Source: Massilia psychrophila
GTDB lineage: Bacteria > Pseudomonadota > Gammaproteobacteria > Burkholderiales > Burkholderiaceae_D
Length of the DNA stretch: 55,987 nucleotides
NCBI RefSeq assembly: GCF_002760665.1
Contig: NZ_PDOB01000030.1
Location: 1-55,987 of the forward strand
Direction: 5' to 3'
How positions within the stretch are numbered: the stretch's first letter is position 1; the number at the start of each line of letters is the position of its first letter. A program made the translations under genes and the position numbers. This document shows, piece after piece, positions 17,447-26,548 of this stretch. Under the pieces are notes generated by a model, which did no database searches, was not told the origin of the DNA, and worked only from the letters and a program-made list of their open reading frames with translations.

Positions 17447-18688
17447 TTATGCAACAGGCGCCAGGATTGCCGGCGGCAGCGGCGCCAGGCCGCGCAGGCG
17501 CAGCGCGATGACAAAAGCGATGCCGAGCAGGCCGCCAAGCAGGGCAACCACGCCCGGCCAGCCGGCACCGCTCCACAGCACGCCGCAAAACGAGCCGATC
17601 ACACTCGATCCCAAGTAGTAGAAAAACAGGTAGAGCGCGGAGGCGAGCGCTTGCGGCGCTTGCGCACGCCGGCCGACCCAGGAACTGGCGATCGAGTGCG
17701 ATGCGAAAAAGCCGAAGGTGAACAAGCCCATGCCGAACACGATCACCGGCAGCGAGTTGGCCAGCGTCAGCAGCAGGCCGGACAGCATCACCGACATGAA
17801 CAGCCACAGCACGTTGCGCCGGCCCAACCGGTCGGCCAGGCGGCCGGCCCAGACCGAGCTGAAAATGCCGAGCAGATAGAGCGCCGACAGCAGGCCGACG
17901 CCGCTCTGGCTGAGCGCGAACGGCGCGCCCAGCAGGCGGTAGCCTATGTAGTTGTACAGGCTGACGAAGCAGCCCATCAGCAGGAACGACAAGGCGAACA
18001 GCCACGGCAGGCCGCGGTCGGCCAGGTGGGCGCGAACGCCTTGGACGAGCGCATCGATGCCACGCTGGTGGGTAACATCGCCTCGTCTAAAATTGTTCGA
18101 GGCCGGCAGGCTGCGGCGAAATTCCCACGCCGCGTACAGGCCAGCCGCGCCTATCACCGCCAGCGCCACCCGCCACGAATAGAAATCGCTGAGCACCGAG
18201 GTCAGTACCCGCCCGAGCATGCCGCCGAAGGCGCTGCCGCCAATGTACAGTCCCATCGACAAGCCGAGCGAGGGCCCTTCGATCTCTTCGCCCAGGTAGG
18301 CCATGGCGACCGCCGGCATGCCGCCGAGTACCACGCCCAGCAAACCGCGCAGCACCAGCAACTGCGTAAAATCTTGCGCGAACGCCGAGGCCAAGGTCAG
18401 CACCGCGCCGCCCATCATCGCCGCCACCATCATCGGTTTGCGGCCGATGCGGTCCGACACCACGCTGCTCAGCAGCAGCGACAGCGCCAGCGCGGCGGTC
18501 GATACCGACAGCACCAGGCTGCTTTGGGCCGGGGTGAGGGCGAACTGGCCCGCCAGCAGCGGCATCAGCGGCTGCACGCAATACAACAAGGCAAAGGTCG
18601 AAATGCCGCCGAACACCATCGCGCGGTTGATGCGCTTGAATGCCGGGCTGTTGGCGGCAATGGCGCTGGGAAAGGTCGGGACGGACAT
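17447..18688 (-). CDS. MFS transporter (YnfM-like)
   Basis: An inner-membrane major facilitator of 413 residues with twelve predicted helices. The loop 2-3 signature appears as SDRIGRKP and its repeat in the second half as ADRLGRRN. The overall pattern fits the drug:H+ antiporter-1 group near E. coli YnfM. It diverges from a LysR gene 103 bases away, the usual arrangement for a transporter controlled by its neighbour. The substrate is unknown; an aromatic compound or toxic metabolite would fit the group. Confidence 0.88.
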   Translation of the reverse strand: MSVPTFPSAIAANSPAFKRINRAMVFGGISTFALLYCVQPLMPLLAGQFALTPAQSSLVLSVSTAALALSLLLSSVVSDRIGRKPMMVAAMMGGAVLTLASAFAQDFTQLLVLRGLLGVVLGGMPAVAMAYLGEEIEGPSLGLSMGLYIGGSAFGGMLGRVLTSVLSDFYSWRVALAVIGAAGLYAAWEFRRSLPASNNFRRGDVTHQRGIDALVQGVRAHLADRGLPWLFALSFLLMGCFVSLYNYIGYRLLGAPFALSQSGVGLLSALYLLGIFSSVWAGRLADRLGRRNVLWLFMSVMLSGLLLTLANSLPVIVFGMGLFTFGFFASHSIASSWVGRRAQAPQALASALYLFFYYLGSSVIGSFCGVLWSGAGWPGVVALLGGLLGIAFVIALRLRGLAPLPPAILAPVA

Positions 18689-18746
18689 GGTGGCCTGGAA
18701 TGATTAAACGGTAATGCTCATCTTAGGATTGCGCTTTAAACCTGTC

Positions 18747-18759
18747 CAATATATATTTG
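18747..18759. promoter_or_regulatory. Candidate LysR-type operator in divergent promoter region
   Basis: CAATATATATTTG is an AT-rich, nearly palindromic stretch (T-N11-A type) in the 103-base gap between the MFS and LysR genes, in otherwise GC-rich sequence. LysR regulators usually bind such sites and control the divergent gene. This is inference from position and shape only. Confidence 0.35.
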
Positions 18760-18791
18760 AAGCGTCTGTCATACCCAGAATAGATAAGAGA

Positions 18792-19691
18792 ATGGAACTT
18801 CGCCACCTGCGTTACTTCGTTGCCGTTGCCGAAGAGCTGCACTTTACCCGCGCGGCCGAGCGCCTGCACATCGGCCAGCCGCCGCTCAGCCATGCGATCC
18901 AGATGCTGGAAGCGGATATTGGCGCGCAATTGTTTGAGCGCAGCAAGCGCTGGGTGCGGCTGACCGAGGCCGGCAAGCTCTTTCTGGATGACGCGCGGCG
19001 CATCCTGATCCTGGCCGAGCAGGCGGGAGAGACGGCGCGCCGGGCCGCGCGCGGCGAAGCGGGCGAGCTGCGGATCGGTTTTACCTACTCTACCCCGCTC
19101 ACGCCGCTGTTTGCCGAAGTGATCAACCGCTACCGCCAGAACTACCCGCTGGTCACCCTCACCTTGCACGAGATGGCGACATTGCGCCAACTGGAAGCGA
19201 TCGGCCAGCGCACGCTCGACCTCGGGTTCGTGCGCCCGCCTGAAGTCGCGGTGCCGAACGGCGTCAAGCTGACGGCCTTGCGCGAAGACCCGTTGATGGT
19301 GGTGCTGCCGGCCTGGCATCCGTTGGCGGCCAAACCGGCGCTGGCAATCCGGGAGCTCGAAGCGCTGCCGTTCGTGATGTATCCGCCAAGCGGGGGTACC
19401 GGCATTTATCCGCAGATATTGCGGCTGTGCCGCGCCGCGGGGTTCGTACCGCGGGTCGGCCAGACCGCCGGCGAAGCATCGACCATCATCGGCCTGGTGG
19501 CGGCCGGCAGCGGCATCAGCTTGCTGCCGTCGTCATTCGACCGGATCCGCATGGACGGCGTGTGCTACCGGCCGCTGCTCGACCCGGAGGCGACGACGAT
19601 GCTGCTGCTGGCACAGCGCGCGGGCGAGCAGTCGCCGCTGGTCGATGCGTTTGTGGCGCTGGTGACGGATGCTGCGAGACCGAAAACGTGA
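18792..19691 (+). CDS. LysR-family transcriptional regulator
   Basis: The protein has 299 residues from the ATG at 18792, where the typical MELRHLRYFVAVAEELHFTRAAERL winged-helix N-terminus begins; the frame extends 26 codons upstream without family resemblance. The helix-turn-helix is at about residues 18-40 and the periplasmic-binding-protein-like effector domain follows from about 90. It most likely controls the divergent MFS gene. The effector is unknown, although HcaR/CatR-like members with this N-terminus often bind aromatic acids. Confidence 0.9.
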   Translation: MELRHLRYFVAVAEELHFTRAAERLHIGQPPLSHAIQMLEADIGAQLFERSKRWVRLTEAGKLFLDDARRILILAEQAGETARRAARGEAGELRIGFTYSTPLTPLFAEVINRYRQNYPLVTLTLHEMATLRQLEAIGQRTLDLGFVRPPEVAVPNGVKLTALREDPLMVVLPAWHPLAAKPALAIRELEALPFVMYPPSGGTGIYPQILRLCRAAGFVPRVGQTAGEASTIIGLVAAGSGISLLPSSFDRIRMDGVCYRPLLDPEATTMLLLAQRAGEQSPLVDAFVALVTDAARPKT

Positions 19692-19726
19692 CGTCGACGC
19701 TGACCGGGTAGCGAACGGGCGAGCGT

Positions 19727-20641
19727 CTACGAATAATCCGCGTCCAGCTCCGAGCCGGCATAATTTTCCAGCTCCCCAAACAGCGTTTTCATCGCCGTAC
19801 GCGTGCGGATTTTCTGGATCACGGTGCAGTGCTCGCGGTAGGAGGCGATGCGCTCGGCCATCACTGCCTGGTGCTGGGCCGGCACTTGCGCCATCAGGGC
19901 GGCCCAGCCGGCCTCATAGTCGGGCTTGTTCTTGCGCACCGATTTGACCAGGCGCTCGAAGTCTTTCTGGCCGGTGCGCGCGACGATCCGCCCGCCGCCT
20001 TCGATGGCAAAGATGATCGCCAGCGCGATCACGCCTTCGGCATTCAAATCCGGGTCAAGGACCGGCCCGGCATAGTGATGGCGCCGCAGCCAGCCGGCCG
20101 CGTGCACGATCGCCTGCACGCCTTTGCGCTGCTTGTATTGCAGCTCGTAGCGCTCGGGACCGGACCAGTTCTGGCCCGGGTCGGCGTTGCAGATGTCGAC
20201 GAACAGTTCCTTCAGGCGCCGCTGGGTATAGATCGGGTCGAGGTCGTATTCGCCGACGAGCGAGTCTTCCGGCAGCGCAGACAGGTCGCGGATCATGCGA
20301 AAGCCGGCCTGGAACGCGTGTTCGGCGCCATGGTCGATGAGGAAATCGAGCGCCGCTTCGTCGCCTTCGTGCTCGAGTTCGTGCTCGAGACCGAGCGAGA
20401 CGCCACCGACGGTCAGAAAGTAGGCGCGGCCAATGCCTTCGGCGGTGCGGTCGTTGGTGAATTTTTCGGCGACCATCGCGGTGATGCCGGCCAGTTCGTC
20501 GGCCAGCATGGTCGCTTCATCGCCACCTTCGCGCGCCGCCAGGCAACGGATCGCCCGCACCAGCCGCGGCAGCTTTTCTTCGACGATCGCGACCTGCATC
20601 GTTGGCGGCGAGGTTGGCGACAAAGCCCCATCGGCGCTCAC
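19727..20641 (-). CDS. Conserved hypothetical protein, last gene of J-domain operon
   Basis: The protein has 304 residues if translation starts at the GTG at 20641, which overlaps the preceding stop codon by four bases (GTGA) and so implies translational coupling. An ATG at 20599 (290 residues) is the alternative. It is soluble, acidic and helical. I see no catalytic motif or membrane segment. The N-terminal part (VEEKLPRLVRAIRCLAAREG, then LADELAGITAMVAEKF) looks like a helical repeat fold. It is the fourth gene of the operon headed by the J-domain gene at 22278 and probably acts with its partners. No named family is recognised. Confidence 0.75.
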   Translation of the reverse strand: MSADGALSPTSPPTMQVAIVEEKLPRLVRAIRCLAAREGGDEATMLADELAGITAMVAEKFTNDRTAEGIGRAYFLTVGGVSLGLEHELEHEGDEAALDFLIDHGAEHAFQAGFRMIRDLSALPEDSLVGEYDLDPIYTQRRLKELFVDICNADPGQNWSGPERYELQYKQRKGVQAIVHAAGWLRRHHYAGPVLDPDLNAEGVIALAIIFAIEGGGRIVARTGQKDFERLVKSVRKNKPDYEAGWAALMAQVPAQHQAVMAERIASYREHCTVIQKIRTRTAMKTLFGELENYAGSELDADYS

Positions 20642-21417
20642 GAGAAAATGTCCGTGCCGATGCTCTTGCGCGCGCCGCGCTTGGGCACGCTGCTGCGCGA
20701 CGACGGCACCTGCTTGCGCAAGCGGTACAGCAGTTCCCTGGTCGAGCGCTGCATGAACTTCGGCTCTTCGTCGGGATCGTCCGAAAACTCGGCGTCGGCC
20801 AGGTCGGCGCTGTGGCGGAAATCGGGGAACAGTTCGAACAGCGAACGGTCCCAGCCGTCCTCGCTGGCCTTCGCCAGTTCGATCGCCAATGGCACCAAAT
20901 CGCTGTCGGACGAGGTCTGGCCGGTCATGTACGGTCCTTTCGAAATGATCTCCTCGGCTACTTCGAGGATTTCCTTCGGCGCCATCGAGAACAGGATGGC
21001 GAAAATCGTCGCGCCATGGTCGCTGGCCGACGCCTCGAACAGCAGATCGGCGCGGCGCTCCTGGTCGTCGGTCGAAAACACGATGCCGTGGACGTGAGAA
21101 AACAGGCTCTCGGCGACGCGCTCGGGGTCGTCCTCGATCATGTCGTCCGACCAGGTGGCGGCGATGAAGGCCAGGCTGTCGGCCCACGCCTTGGGCGGCA
21201 CCAGCAAGGTGGCCAGCGACGTCTTGCCGCCGTCAAAGCCGGACAAATGCAAGGCCGTCACTTGCGGCGCCAAGTTGGCCAGCACTTCGACCACGGCCAG
21301 GTCGCCATGCTCTTCGACCGCGTCCGAAAACGCCTGTTCGGCATGGCTCAGCGAGCCGGCCAGCACCAGCTCGCTGACCTGCTTCGACAGCGCCGGCAGA
21401 TAGCTGTTTCCACTCAT
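20638..21417 (-). CDS. Conserved hypothetical protein, third gene of J-domain operon
   Basis: The protein has 259 residues from the ATG at 21417, with a GGAGGAG ribosome site lying across the previous stop codon only three bases away. It is acidic and mostly helical (HAEQAFSDAVEEHGDLAVVEVLANLAP) with a basic tail (RKQVPSSRSSVPKRGARK). The repeated helix pairs resemble HEAT/TPR-like scaffolds, but that is only impression. It lies between two other coupled unknown genes. No named family is recognised. Confidence 0.75.
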   Translation of the reverse strand: MSGNSYLPALSKQVSELVLAGSLSHAEQAFSDAVEEHGDLAVVEVLANLAPQVTALHLSGFDGGKTSLATLLVPPKAWADSLAFIAATWSDDMIEDDPERVAESLFSHVHGIVFSTDDQERRADLLFEASASDHGATIFAILFSMAPKEILEVAEEIISKGPYMTGQTSSDSDLVPLAIELAKASEDGWDRSLFELFPDFRHSADLADAEFSDDPDEEPKFMQRSTRELLYRLRKQVPSSRSSVPKRGARKSIGTDIFS

Positions 21418-21419
21418 GC

Positions 21420-21914
21420 TTACTCCTCCTTGTCGAACATCTGGGCGAAGTCGTCGGTGACGCCGTCGTCGTCGTGCTCGTCGTCGCCGTCGTCGTTGCG
21501 GCTCAACTGCTCCAGCGACTGGTCGTCGTCGTCCCACTTGCGCGGGTGCTTGAACAGGAACGCGGTGATGATCGCCTGGCGCGCCAGGTCGGGATGGTTT
21601 GCCGTCATCGCCTGGTACATCTTGTCGGCCTCGCCGTCGCAGTTGGCCATCGCGAACACGGCGGCCGGATCGCCGCCTTCGTATTCGTCGGCCTCGGCCA
21701 GCAGACCTTTCGGATTACTGAACTTGATATGATCGACCAGCGCAAAGCTCATCATGTTGACGTCTTCGATGCCGCCACCGGCTGCGTATTCGGACGCCAG
21801 AGCACTTTGCATCATGTCGTAGTTCTTGCGGTTGGGCGGGTCGCCCAGGATGCCGTCGATCTGGCCCCCCAGTTCGCGCGACTGGTAAGCGAATTCGGGA
21901 TGTACTTTTCTCAT
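21420..21914 (-). CDS. Conserved hypothetical acidic protein, second gene of J-domain operon
   Basis: The protein has 164 residues. The N-terminal 110 residues look globular (NRKNYDMMQSALASEYAAGG; EADKMYQAMTANHPDLARQA). The last 45 residues are a highly acidic, Asp/Glu-rich tail (RNDDGDDEHDDDGVTDDF) that is likely disordered. Such tails occur in chaperone-associated proteins and in proteins that mask basic surfaces. Its place directly after a J-domain gene, and coupled to two further genes, suggests a client or co-factor of that chaperone. No named family is recognised. Confidence 0.75.
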   Translation of the reverse strand: MRKVHPEFAYQSRELGGQIDGILGDPPNRKNYDMMQSALASEYAAGGGIEDVNMMSFALVDHIKFSNPKGLLAEADEYEGGDPAAVFAMANCDGEADKMYQAMTANHPDLARQAIITAFLFKHPRKWDDDDQSLEQLSRNDDGDDEHDDDGVTDDFAQMFDKEE

Positions 21915-21987
21915 GTTCTGATCCTGTTGTAAAGCGTATGGGTTGATGCGGGCGGCGGACGCGGGCGAAAAAATTTACGCCCAAGGT

Positions 21988-22278
21988 TCACGCAGGCAAG
22001 GCGACGCCGTTCAGGGCGAACAGCGAACGCCACAGCTCGAAGGCCTCGGCTTCGGCGTCGACGATGATGCGGTGATTGACGCTCTGGTCGTACTCGCCTC
22101 GCTTGGCCCGGTCGGACAAGATTTCGTAAGCCTTGGTGACGCTCTTGAAGCGCACTTCGGCGGCCGGCGCGTCGTTGCGGTCGGGATGGTAGCGCATCGC
22201 CAGCGAGCGGTAGACCTTCTTGATCTCGTCTTCGCTTGCGTTCGGCGCGACGCCCAGGACGGCGTATAAATTTTCCAC
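21988..22278 (-). CDS. Small J-domain (DnaJ-like) co-chaperone
   Basis: The protein has 96 residues from the GTG at 22278. Residues 1-70 form a complete J domain with the HPD motif at residues 31-33 (RYHPDRND) and the expected helix IV ([24 protein letters not shown]). It lacks the Gly/Phe and zinc-finger regions of DnaJ, so it is a type III J protein that stimulates DnaK on a specific client. It heads an operon of three unknown genes, which are its likely clients or partners. About 25 residues after the J domain could bind them. Confidence 0.88.
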   Translation of the reverse strand: MENLYAVLGVAPNASEDEIKKVYRSLAMRYHPDRNDAPAAEVRFKSVTKAYEILSDRAKRGEYDQSVNHRIIVDAEAEAFELWRSLFALNGVALPA

Positions 22279-22404
22279 GGGGGACCCTTGGCCGCAGCCA
22301 AAACCAATAAAGGGGGATTATCCTCTAAACGGCGCCCGACCGCGCAAGTTCCCTGCCGCATACGGTAAAATGCTGCAACTCCATCATTACAAAGCATTTT
22401 TTTT

Positions 22405-24174
22405 ATGAGCAACGATAAAAACAATCCGGCGCCGGCGTCCGCCTCGGCTCCCACAGCTCTCATCTCCAATTTCTTGCGCGCGATTGTCGAATCGAACCTC
22501 GCGGCCGGTACCTATGTGCGCGACGGCTTGCCACCGGTAATCACCCGCTTTCCGCCCGAGCCGAATGGCTACCTGCACATCGGCCACGCCAAATCGATCT
22601 GCCTGAACTTCGGCATGGCGCGCGACTACGGCGGCGTCTGCCATTTGCGCTTCGACGACACCAACCCGGCCAAGGAAGAGCAGGAATACGTCGACACGAT
22701 CATCGACAGCGTCAAGTGGCTCGGTTTCAGCTGGGAGCAGGACGGCAGGAACCACCTGTATTTCGCCAGCGATTATTTCGAGCAGTTGTACCTGATGGCC
22801 GAGTACCTCATTAGCGCCGGCCACGCCTACGTCGACAGCCAGAATGCCGACGACATGGCGAAAAACCGCGGCAATTTCGGCACGCCGGGCACCAACTCGC
22901 CGTTCCGCAACCGCCCTGCCGGCGAATCGCTGGCGATCTTCCGCGACATGAAGGCAGGCAAATACAAGGACGGCGAACACATCCTGCGTGCAAAAATGCG
23001 CGAAGATGCGATGGCGGCGCCCAACATGAACCTGCGCGACCCGGCGATCTACCGGATTCGTCACGCCCACCACCACCGCACCGGCGACGCCTGGTGCATC
23101 TATCCGATGTACGACTACACGCACCCGATTTCGGATGCGCTGGAAAACGTCACCCATTCGCTGTGCACCCTCGAGTTCCAGGACCACCGGCCGTTCTACG
23201 ACTGGCTGCTCGAGACGCTGACCGAAGGCGGTTTCTTCAAGCAGCCGGTGCCGCGCCAGTACGAATTCTCGCGCCTGAACCTGACCTACCTGGTGATGAG
23301 CAAGCGCAAGCTGCGTCAACTGGTCGACGACGGCATCGTCTCCGGCTGGGACGACCCGCGCATGCCGACCCTGGTCGGCCTGCGCCGGCGCGGCTATACG
23401 CCCGAATCGATCCAGCTGTTCTGCGAGCGCATCGGCGTCTCGAAAGCGGACGGCTGGATCGACATGAGCACGCTCGAAGCGGCGCTGCGCGACGACCTCG
23501 ACCCGAAAGCGCCGCGCGCCACCGCCGTACTGCGGCCGTTGAAACTGATCGTCGATAATTTCCCGCAAGGCGAATCGGTCGACTGCACCTCGCCCGTCCA
23601 CCCCCATTTCCCCGAGCGCGGGCAGCGCACTTTCCCGTTCACGCGCGACCTGTGGATCGAGCAGGACGACTTTATGGAAGTCCCCAGCAAGGGATATTTC
23701 CGCTTCTTTCCGCCGATCGGCGACGCGCCCGGCAGCCGGGTGCGCCTGCGCCATGGCTTCGTTGTCGAATGCACCGGCTGCGACAAGGATGCCGACGGCA
23801 TCGTCAGCGCCGTCCACGTCAACTATTTCGAGGACAGCAAATCCGGCACCGAAGGCTCGAACGCCTACAAGGTCAAGGGCAACATCCACTGGGTCAGCGC
23901 CGCCACCGCGCTGCAGGCCGAAGTACGGCTATACGACCGCCTGTTCACCGAAGCCCAGCCCGACGCCGGCGGCAAGGATTTTATCGCCGCGCTCAACCCG
24001 AACGCGCTGGAGGTCGTCACCGCCTACCTGGAACCGGGCATGAGCGCGGCGCTGCCCGACCAGCGCTTCCAGTTCGAGCGCCACGGCTACTTTGTGGCCG
24101 ACCGGGTCGACAGCGTGGCCGGCAAGCCGGTGTTTAACCGGGTGACGACGTTGAAGGATAGCTGGGTGAAGTAG
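22405..24174 (+). CDS. glnS: Glutaminyl-tRNA synthetase
   Basis: A class I aminoacyl-tRNA synthetase of 589 residues that charges tRNA-Gln. The HIGH motif is at residues 58-61 (GYLHIGHAKS) and the KMSKS equivalent is MSKRK near residue 298. The middle holds DPRMPTLVGLRRRGYTPESI, typical of GlnS/GluRS. The C-terminal anticodon-binding beta-barrels are complete. The start at 22405 follows an A/T-rich run. A strong terminator follows at 24195, so it is probably a single-gene unit. Confidence 0.96.
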   Translation: MSNDKNNPAPASASAPTALISNFLRAIVESNLAAGTYVRDGLPPVITRFPPEPNGYLHIGHAKSICLNFGMARDYGGVCHLRFDDTNPAKEEQEYVDTIIDSVKWLGFSWEQDGRNHLYFASDYFEQLYLMAEYLISAGHAYVDSQNADDMAKNRGNFGTPGTNSPFRNRPAGESLAIFRDMKAGKYKDGEHILRAKMREDAMAAPNMNLRDPAIYRIRHAHHHRTGDAWCIYPMYDYTHPISDALENVTHSLCTLEFQDHRPFYDWLLETLTEGGFFKQPVPRQYEFSRLNLTYLVMSKRKLRQLVDDGIVSGWDDPRMPTLVGLRRRGYTPESIQLFCERIGVSKADGWIDMSTLEAALRDDLDPKAPRATAVLRPLKLIVDNFPQGESVDCTSPVHPHFPERGQRTFPFTRDLWIEQDDFMEVPSKGYFRFFPPIGDAPGSRVRLRHGFVVECTGCDKDADGIVSAVHVNYFEDSKSGTEGSNAYKVKGNIHWVSAATALQAEVRLYDRLFTEAQPDAGGKDFIAALNPNALEVVTAYLEPGMSAALPDQRFQFERHGYFVADRVDSVAGKPVFNRVTTLKDSWVK

Positions 24175-24194
24175 GCTTGACGCCACTACATCCG

Positions 24195-24231
24195 ATCCCG
24201 CTCCGGTGATGGCCGCAGCGGGATTTTTTTT
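24195..24231 (+). terminator. Rho-independent terminator after glnS
   Basis: ATCCCGCT (24195-24202) pairs with AGCGGGAT (24217-24224) and is followed by a run of T. It lies about 20 bases after the glnS stop codon. Confidence 0.88.
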
Positions 24232-24386
24232 GTTGAAATTTCGAGCGGTGATTTTGTTTTGATCATCAACCTGTTATTTCTACTAGGTACATCTGCCTGT
24301 CACTTTAAGTAACTTGTATCTATATCAAATTCACTTCACGGATACAGTGTCCGACTGCTCGACTGAATTCTCGAAAGCAACGAGCG

Positions 24387-26252
24387 ATGCGCTTCCTGCC
24401 TGCCGACATCAAAGTTTTTACCATGGGGAAAGTGGCATTTGGGATTGGTTTCCTGTTGTCTTCTGCGGTCGGCCTGCTGTTTTTCGTTGCGACCGCAAAC
24501 ACCATTGAGAAAGATGCGAAGGCACGCTTCAACACCATGGCGCGCAGCGTCCAAAATATGATTAACGAACGCGTCAAGAGCTATAACGACGTGTTGCGCG
24601 GAAGCGCGAGCCTGTTTCAAGCCACCCCTAACCTGACACGCAAACAATTTCACCTTTATGTGCAAGGCCTGTCGCTCGAAAAAGAATTTCCGGGGATCGA
24701 CGCGATTAATTTTGTCCGTACTGTCACCGAAGTCGAACTCCCGGCGTTCGAGGCGAAGGTGCGCCAGGAAATCGCGGCCGAGCCCAGCGGGTATCCGCCG
24801 TTTCAAATCATCCCGCCGGGCCGACGCGCCGTCTACGACGTGATCACCTATATCGAACCGATCGAGCGCTGGTCGAGCAGGTTCGGAGTCGACATCAGCG
24901 GTAACGGTGATCAAGGACGAGCCAAAGCGCGCGACTCTCGTGAACTTTCGGCCTCGGGTCTGCCGGTTTCCTTCCTATCAGGACCGACTCGCACCGCGCT
25001 TTCCATGCGTTTGCCGATCTATCGCAATGACATGCCGGCCTCCACCGTAGCGGAGCGGCGCACTGCCTATCTCGGTAGTGTGGGCGTTGGTTTTACCGTG
25101 CAGAAGCTGCTTCAGGGTGTGCTTGGCCAAATGCCGGTGCGCGGTGCGCGCCTTGCGCTGACAGACGTTGGCCGCCGGCCCAACAGTTCGCAACCGGGCG
25201 CTTCTTCCTCCCCGCGCGTGCTGTTCGACAGCAGCGCCACGGCCACTATGCCTTCCCCTTCCCCGGCACGGCCGGACAGCATGACCTTTGTTACTACATT
25301 GCCGATATATTACACCACGCGCTTGTGGGAATTTCGTCTGAGCATTCGCAAGTCCAGCCTCTACACCGGGTTCGATGCCTATGTCCCATGGCTCGCGATG
25401 CTGGCCGGCTTTGTCAGCATGATGTTGCTGTTCATCCTGTTCCAAACGCTCAGTTCATCAAGCCGAACCGCTGTCGCTCTGGCCAAAAGCATGACCAAGG
25501 AATTGCGGGACAGCGAGGCCAAACTACAAAGGTCCAACGACAGTTTGCGCCGACTCGGCGCCCATGCGGATAAGATCAAGGAGGCCGAGCGCAAACGCAT
25601 TGCGCGCGAGATCCACGACGACCTCGGCCAAAACCTGCTCGCGTTGCGCATCGAGGCCGATATGCTGCTCTTGCGTACCGGGGACCGACACCCGCGCTTG
25701 CATATGCGTGCACGCGCGACCGTCAGCCAAATCGATGCGACGATAAAGAGCGTGCGCCAAATCATTAACGACCTGCGGCCGAGCGTCCTCGACCTCGGCT
25801 TGAACGCGGCAGTGGACTGGCAAATCGCCGAGTTCGGGCGCCGCACCGGCATCAACTGTGATGTAGTGGAAACCCATCAGGATATTCAAGTCAGCGAACA
25901 CTGTGCCACCGCCCTTTTCCGCATCCTGCAGGAATCATTGAGCAATATCTTGCGCCACGCGCACGCGACGCGGGTCCAGGTCGTGCTACGGGTAGAGCGC
26001 GGCTGGATTTTGATGTCGGTGGGCGACAACGGCGTCGGCTTTCATCCCAAGGGGCACTACAAGCTCGGGTCCTTTGGCCTGATCGGCATCGAAGAACGCG
26101 TCAACATTCTCGGCGGCACCTTCGACATGCATAGCGAGCCAGGCAGCGGCACGATCATTCGCGTAGCGGTACCAATTCCAGACGTTCTCCAACACCCCAT
26201 TCCACTCAGCAATCCAATCAACGAGCGTGAACAAGGAACAGCACTGGTCTGA
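24387..26252 (+). CDS. Membrane histidine kinase with CHASE sensor domain
   Basis: The protein has 621 residues. A first transmembrane helix at about residues 15-36 is followed by an extracytoplasmic CHASE domain (about 60-330, with GIDAINFVRTV and ITYIEPIERW), and a second helix at about 333-355. The kinase core is of the HisKA_3/NarX-DegS type: ERKRIAREIHDDLGQNLLAL with His410 as phospho-acceptor, then a HATPase with SVGDNGVGF and GSFGLIGIEERV. Such kinases normally pair with NarL/FixJ regulators, but none is next to it. An ATG at 24423 is an alternative start. The ligand is unknown. Confidence 0.9.
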   Translation: MRFLPADIKVFTMGKVAFGIGFLLSSAVGLLFFVATANTIEKDAKARFNTMARSVQNMINERVKSYNDVLRGSASLFQATPNLTRKQFHLYVQGLSLEKEFPGIDAINFVRTVTEVELPAFEAKVRQEIAAEPSGYPPFQIIPPGRRAVYDVITYIEPIERWSSRFGVDISGNGDQGRAKARDSRELSASGLPVSFLSGPTRTALSMRLPIYRNDMPASTVAERRTAYLGSVGVGFTVQKLLQGVLGQMPVRGARLALTDVGRRPNSSQPGASSSPRVLFDSSATATMPSPSPARPDSMTFVTTLPIYYTTRLWEFRLSIRKSSLYTGFDAYVPWLAMLAGFVSMMLLFILFQTLSSSSRTAVALAKSMTKELRDSEAKLQRSNDSLRRLGAHADKIKEAERKRIAREIHDDLGQNLLALRIEADMLLLRTGDRHPRLHMRARATVSQIDATIKSVRQIINDLRPSVLDLGLNAAVDWQIAEFGRRTGINCDVVETHQDIQVSEHCATALFRILQESLSNILRHAHATRVQVVLRVERGWILMSVGDNGVGFHPKGHYKLGSFGLIGIEERVNILGGTFDMHSEPGSGTIIRVAVPIPDVLQHPIPLSNPINEREQGTALV

Positions 26253-26548
26253 TTGGTGTCAGATATTCCTGACAGATCTGCGTCCGGAATGCCTCGCAGC
26301 AGTGTTGGTATACCGCCTGTTGCTAGGAATCCACGCACTTATTTGATTGATCGAACGCAAGTTCTGGTCTGCCTTTGTGAGCAAGAATCACCTTACTGCT
26401 TCGAATCAATACGGCAGACCGAAACATCCACCTGACTCCCCGCTCCAGGGAATCATTCTATAAGAGCCTGAAATATGCATACAAACGACGAAACTCGATC
26501 CTAATCAAAACCAATAGTTACAAAATCTCTGAACACAAAGGATTTGTC
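26253..26548. other. Intergenic region before the repeat-protein gene
   Basis: A 296-base AT-richer spacer. It begins with a weak hairpin (TGTCAG at 26257 pairs with CTGACA at 26269) just after the kinase gene. I see no reading frame that looks coding and no clear promoter. Confidence 0.5.

Noticed and set aside
20642-21187. Long frame continuing upstream of the last gene of the J-domain operon
   Set aside because: It runs through the coding region of the previous gene in another frame and reads as an Arg-rich shadow; the real start is at 20641 or 20599.
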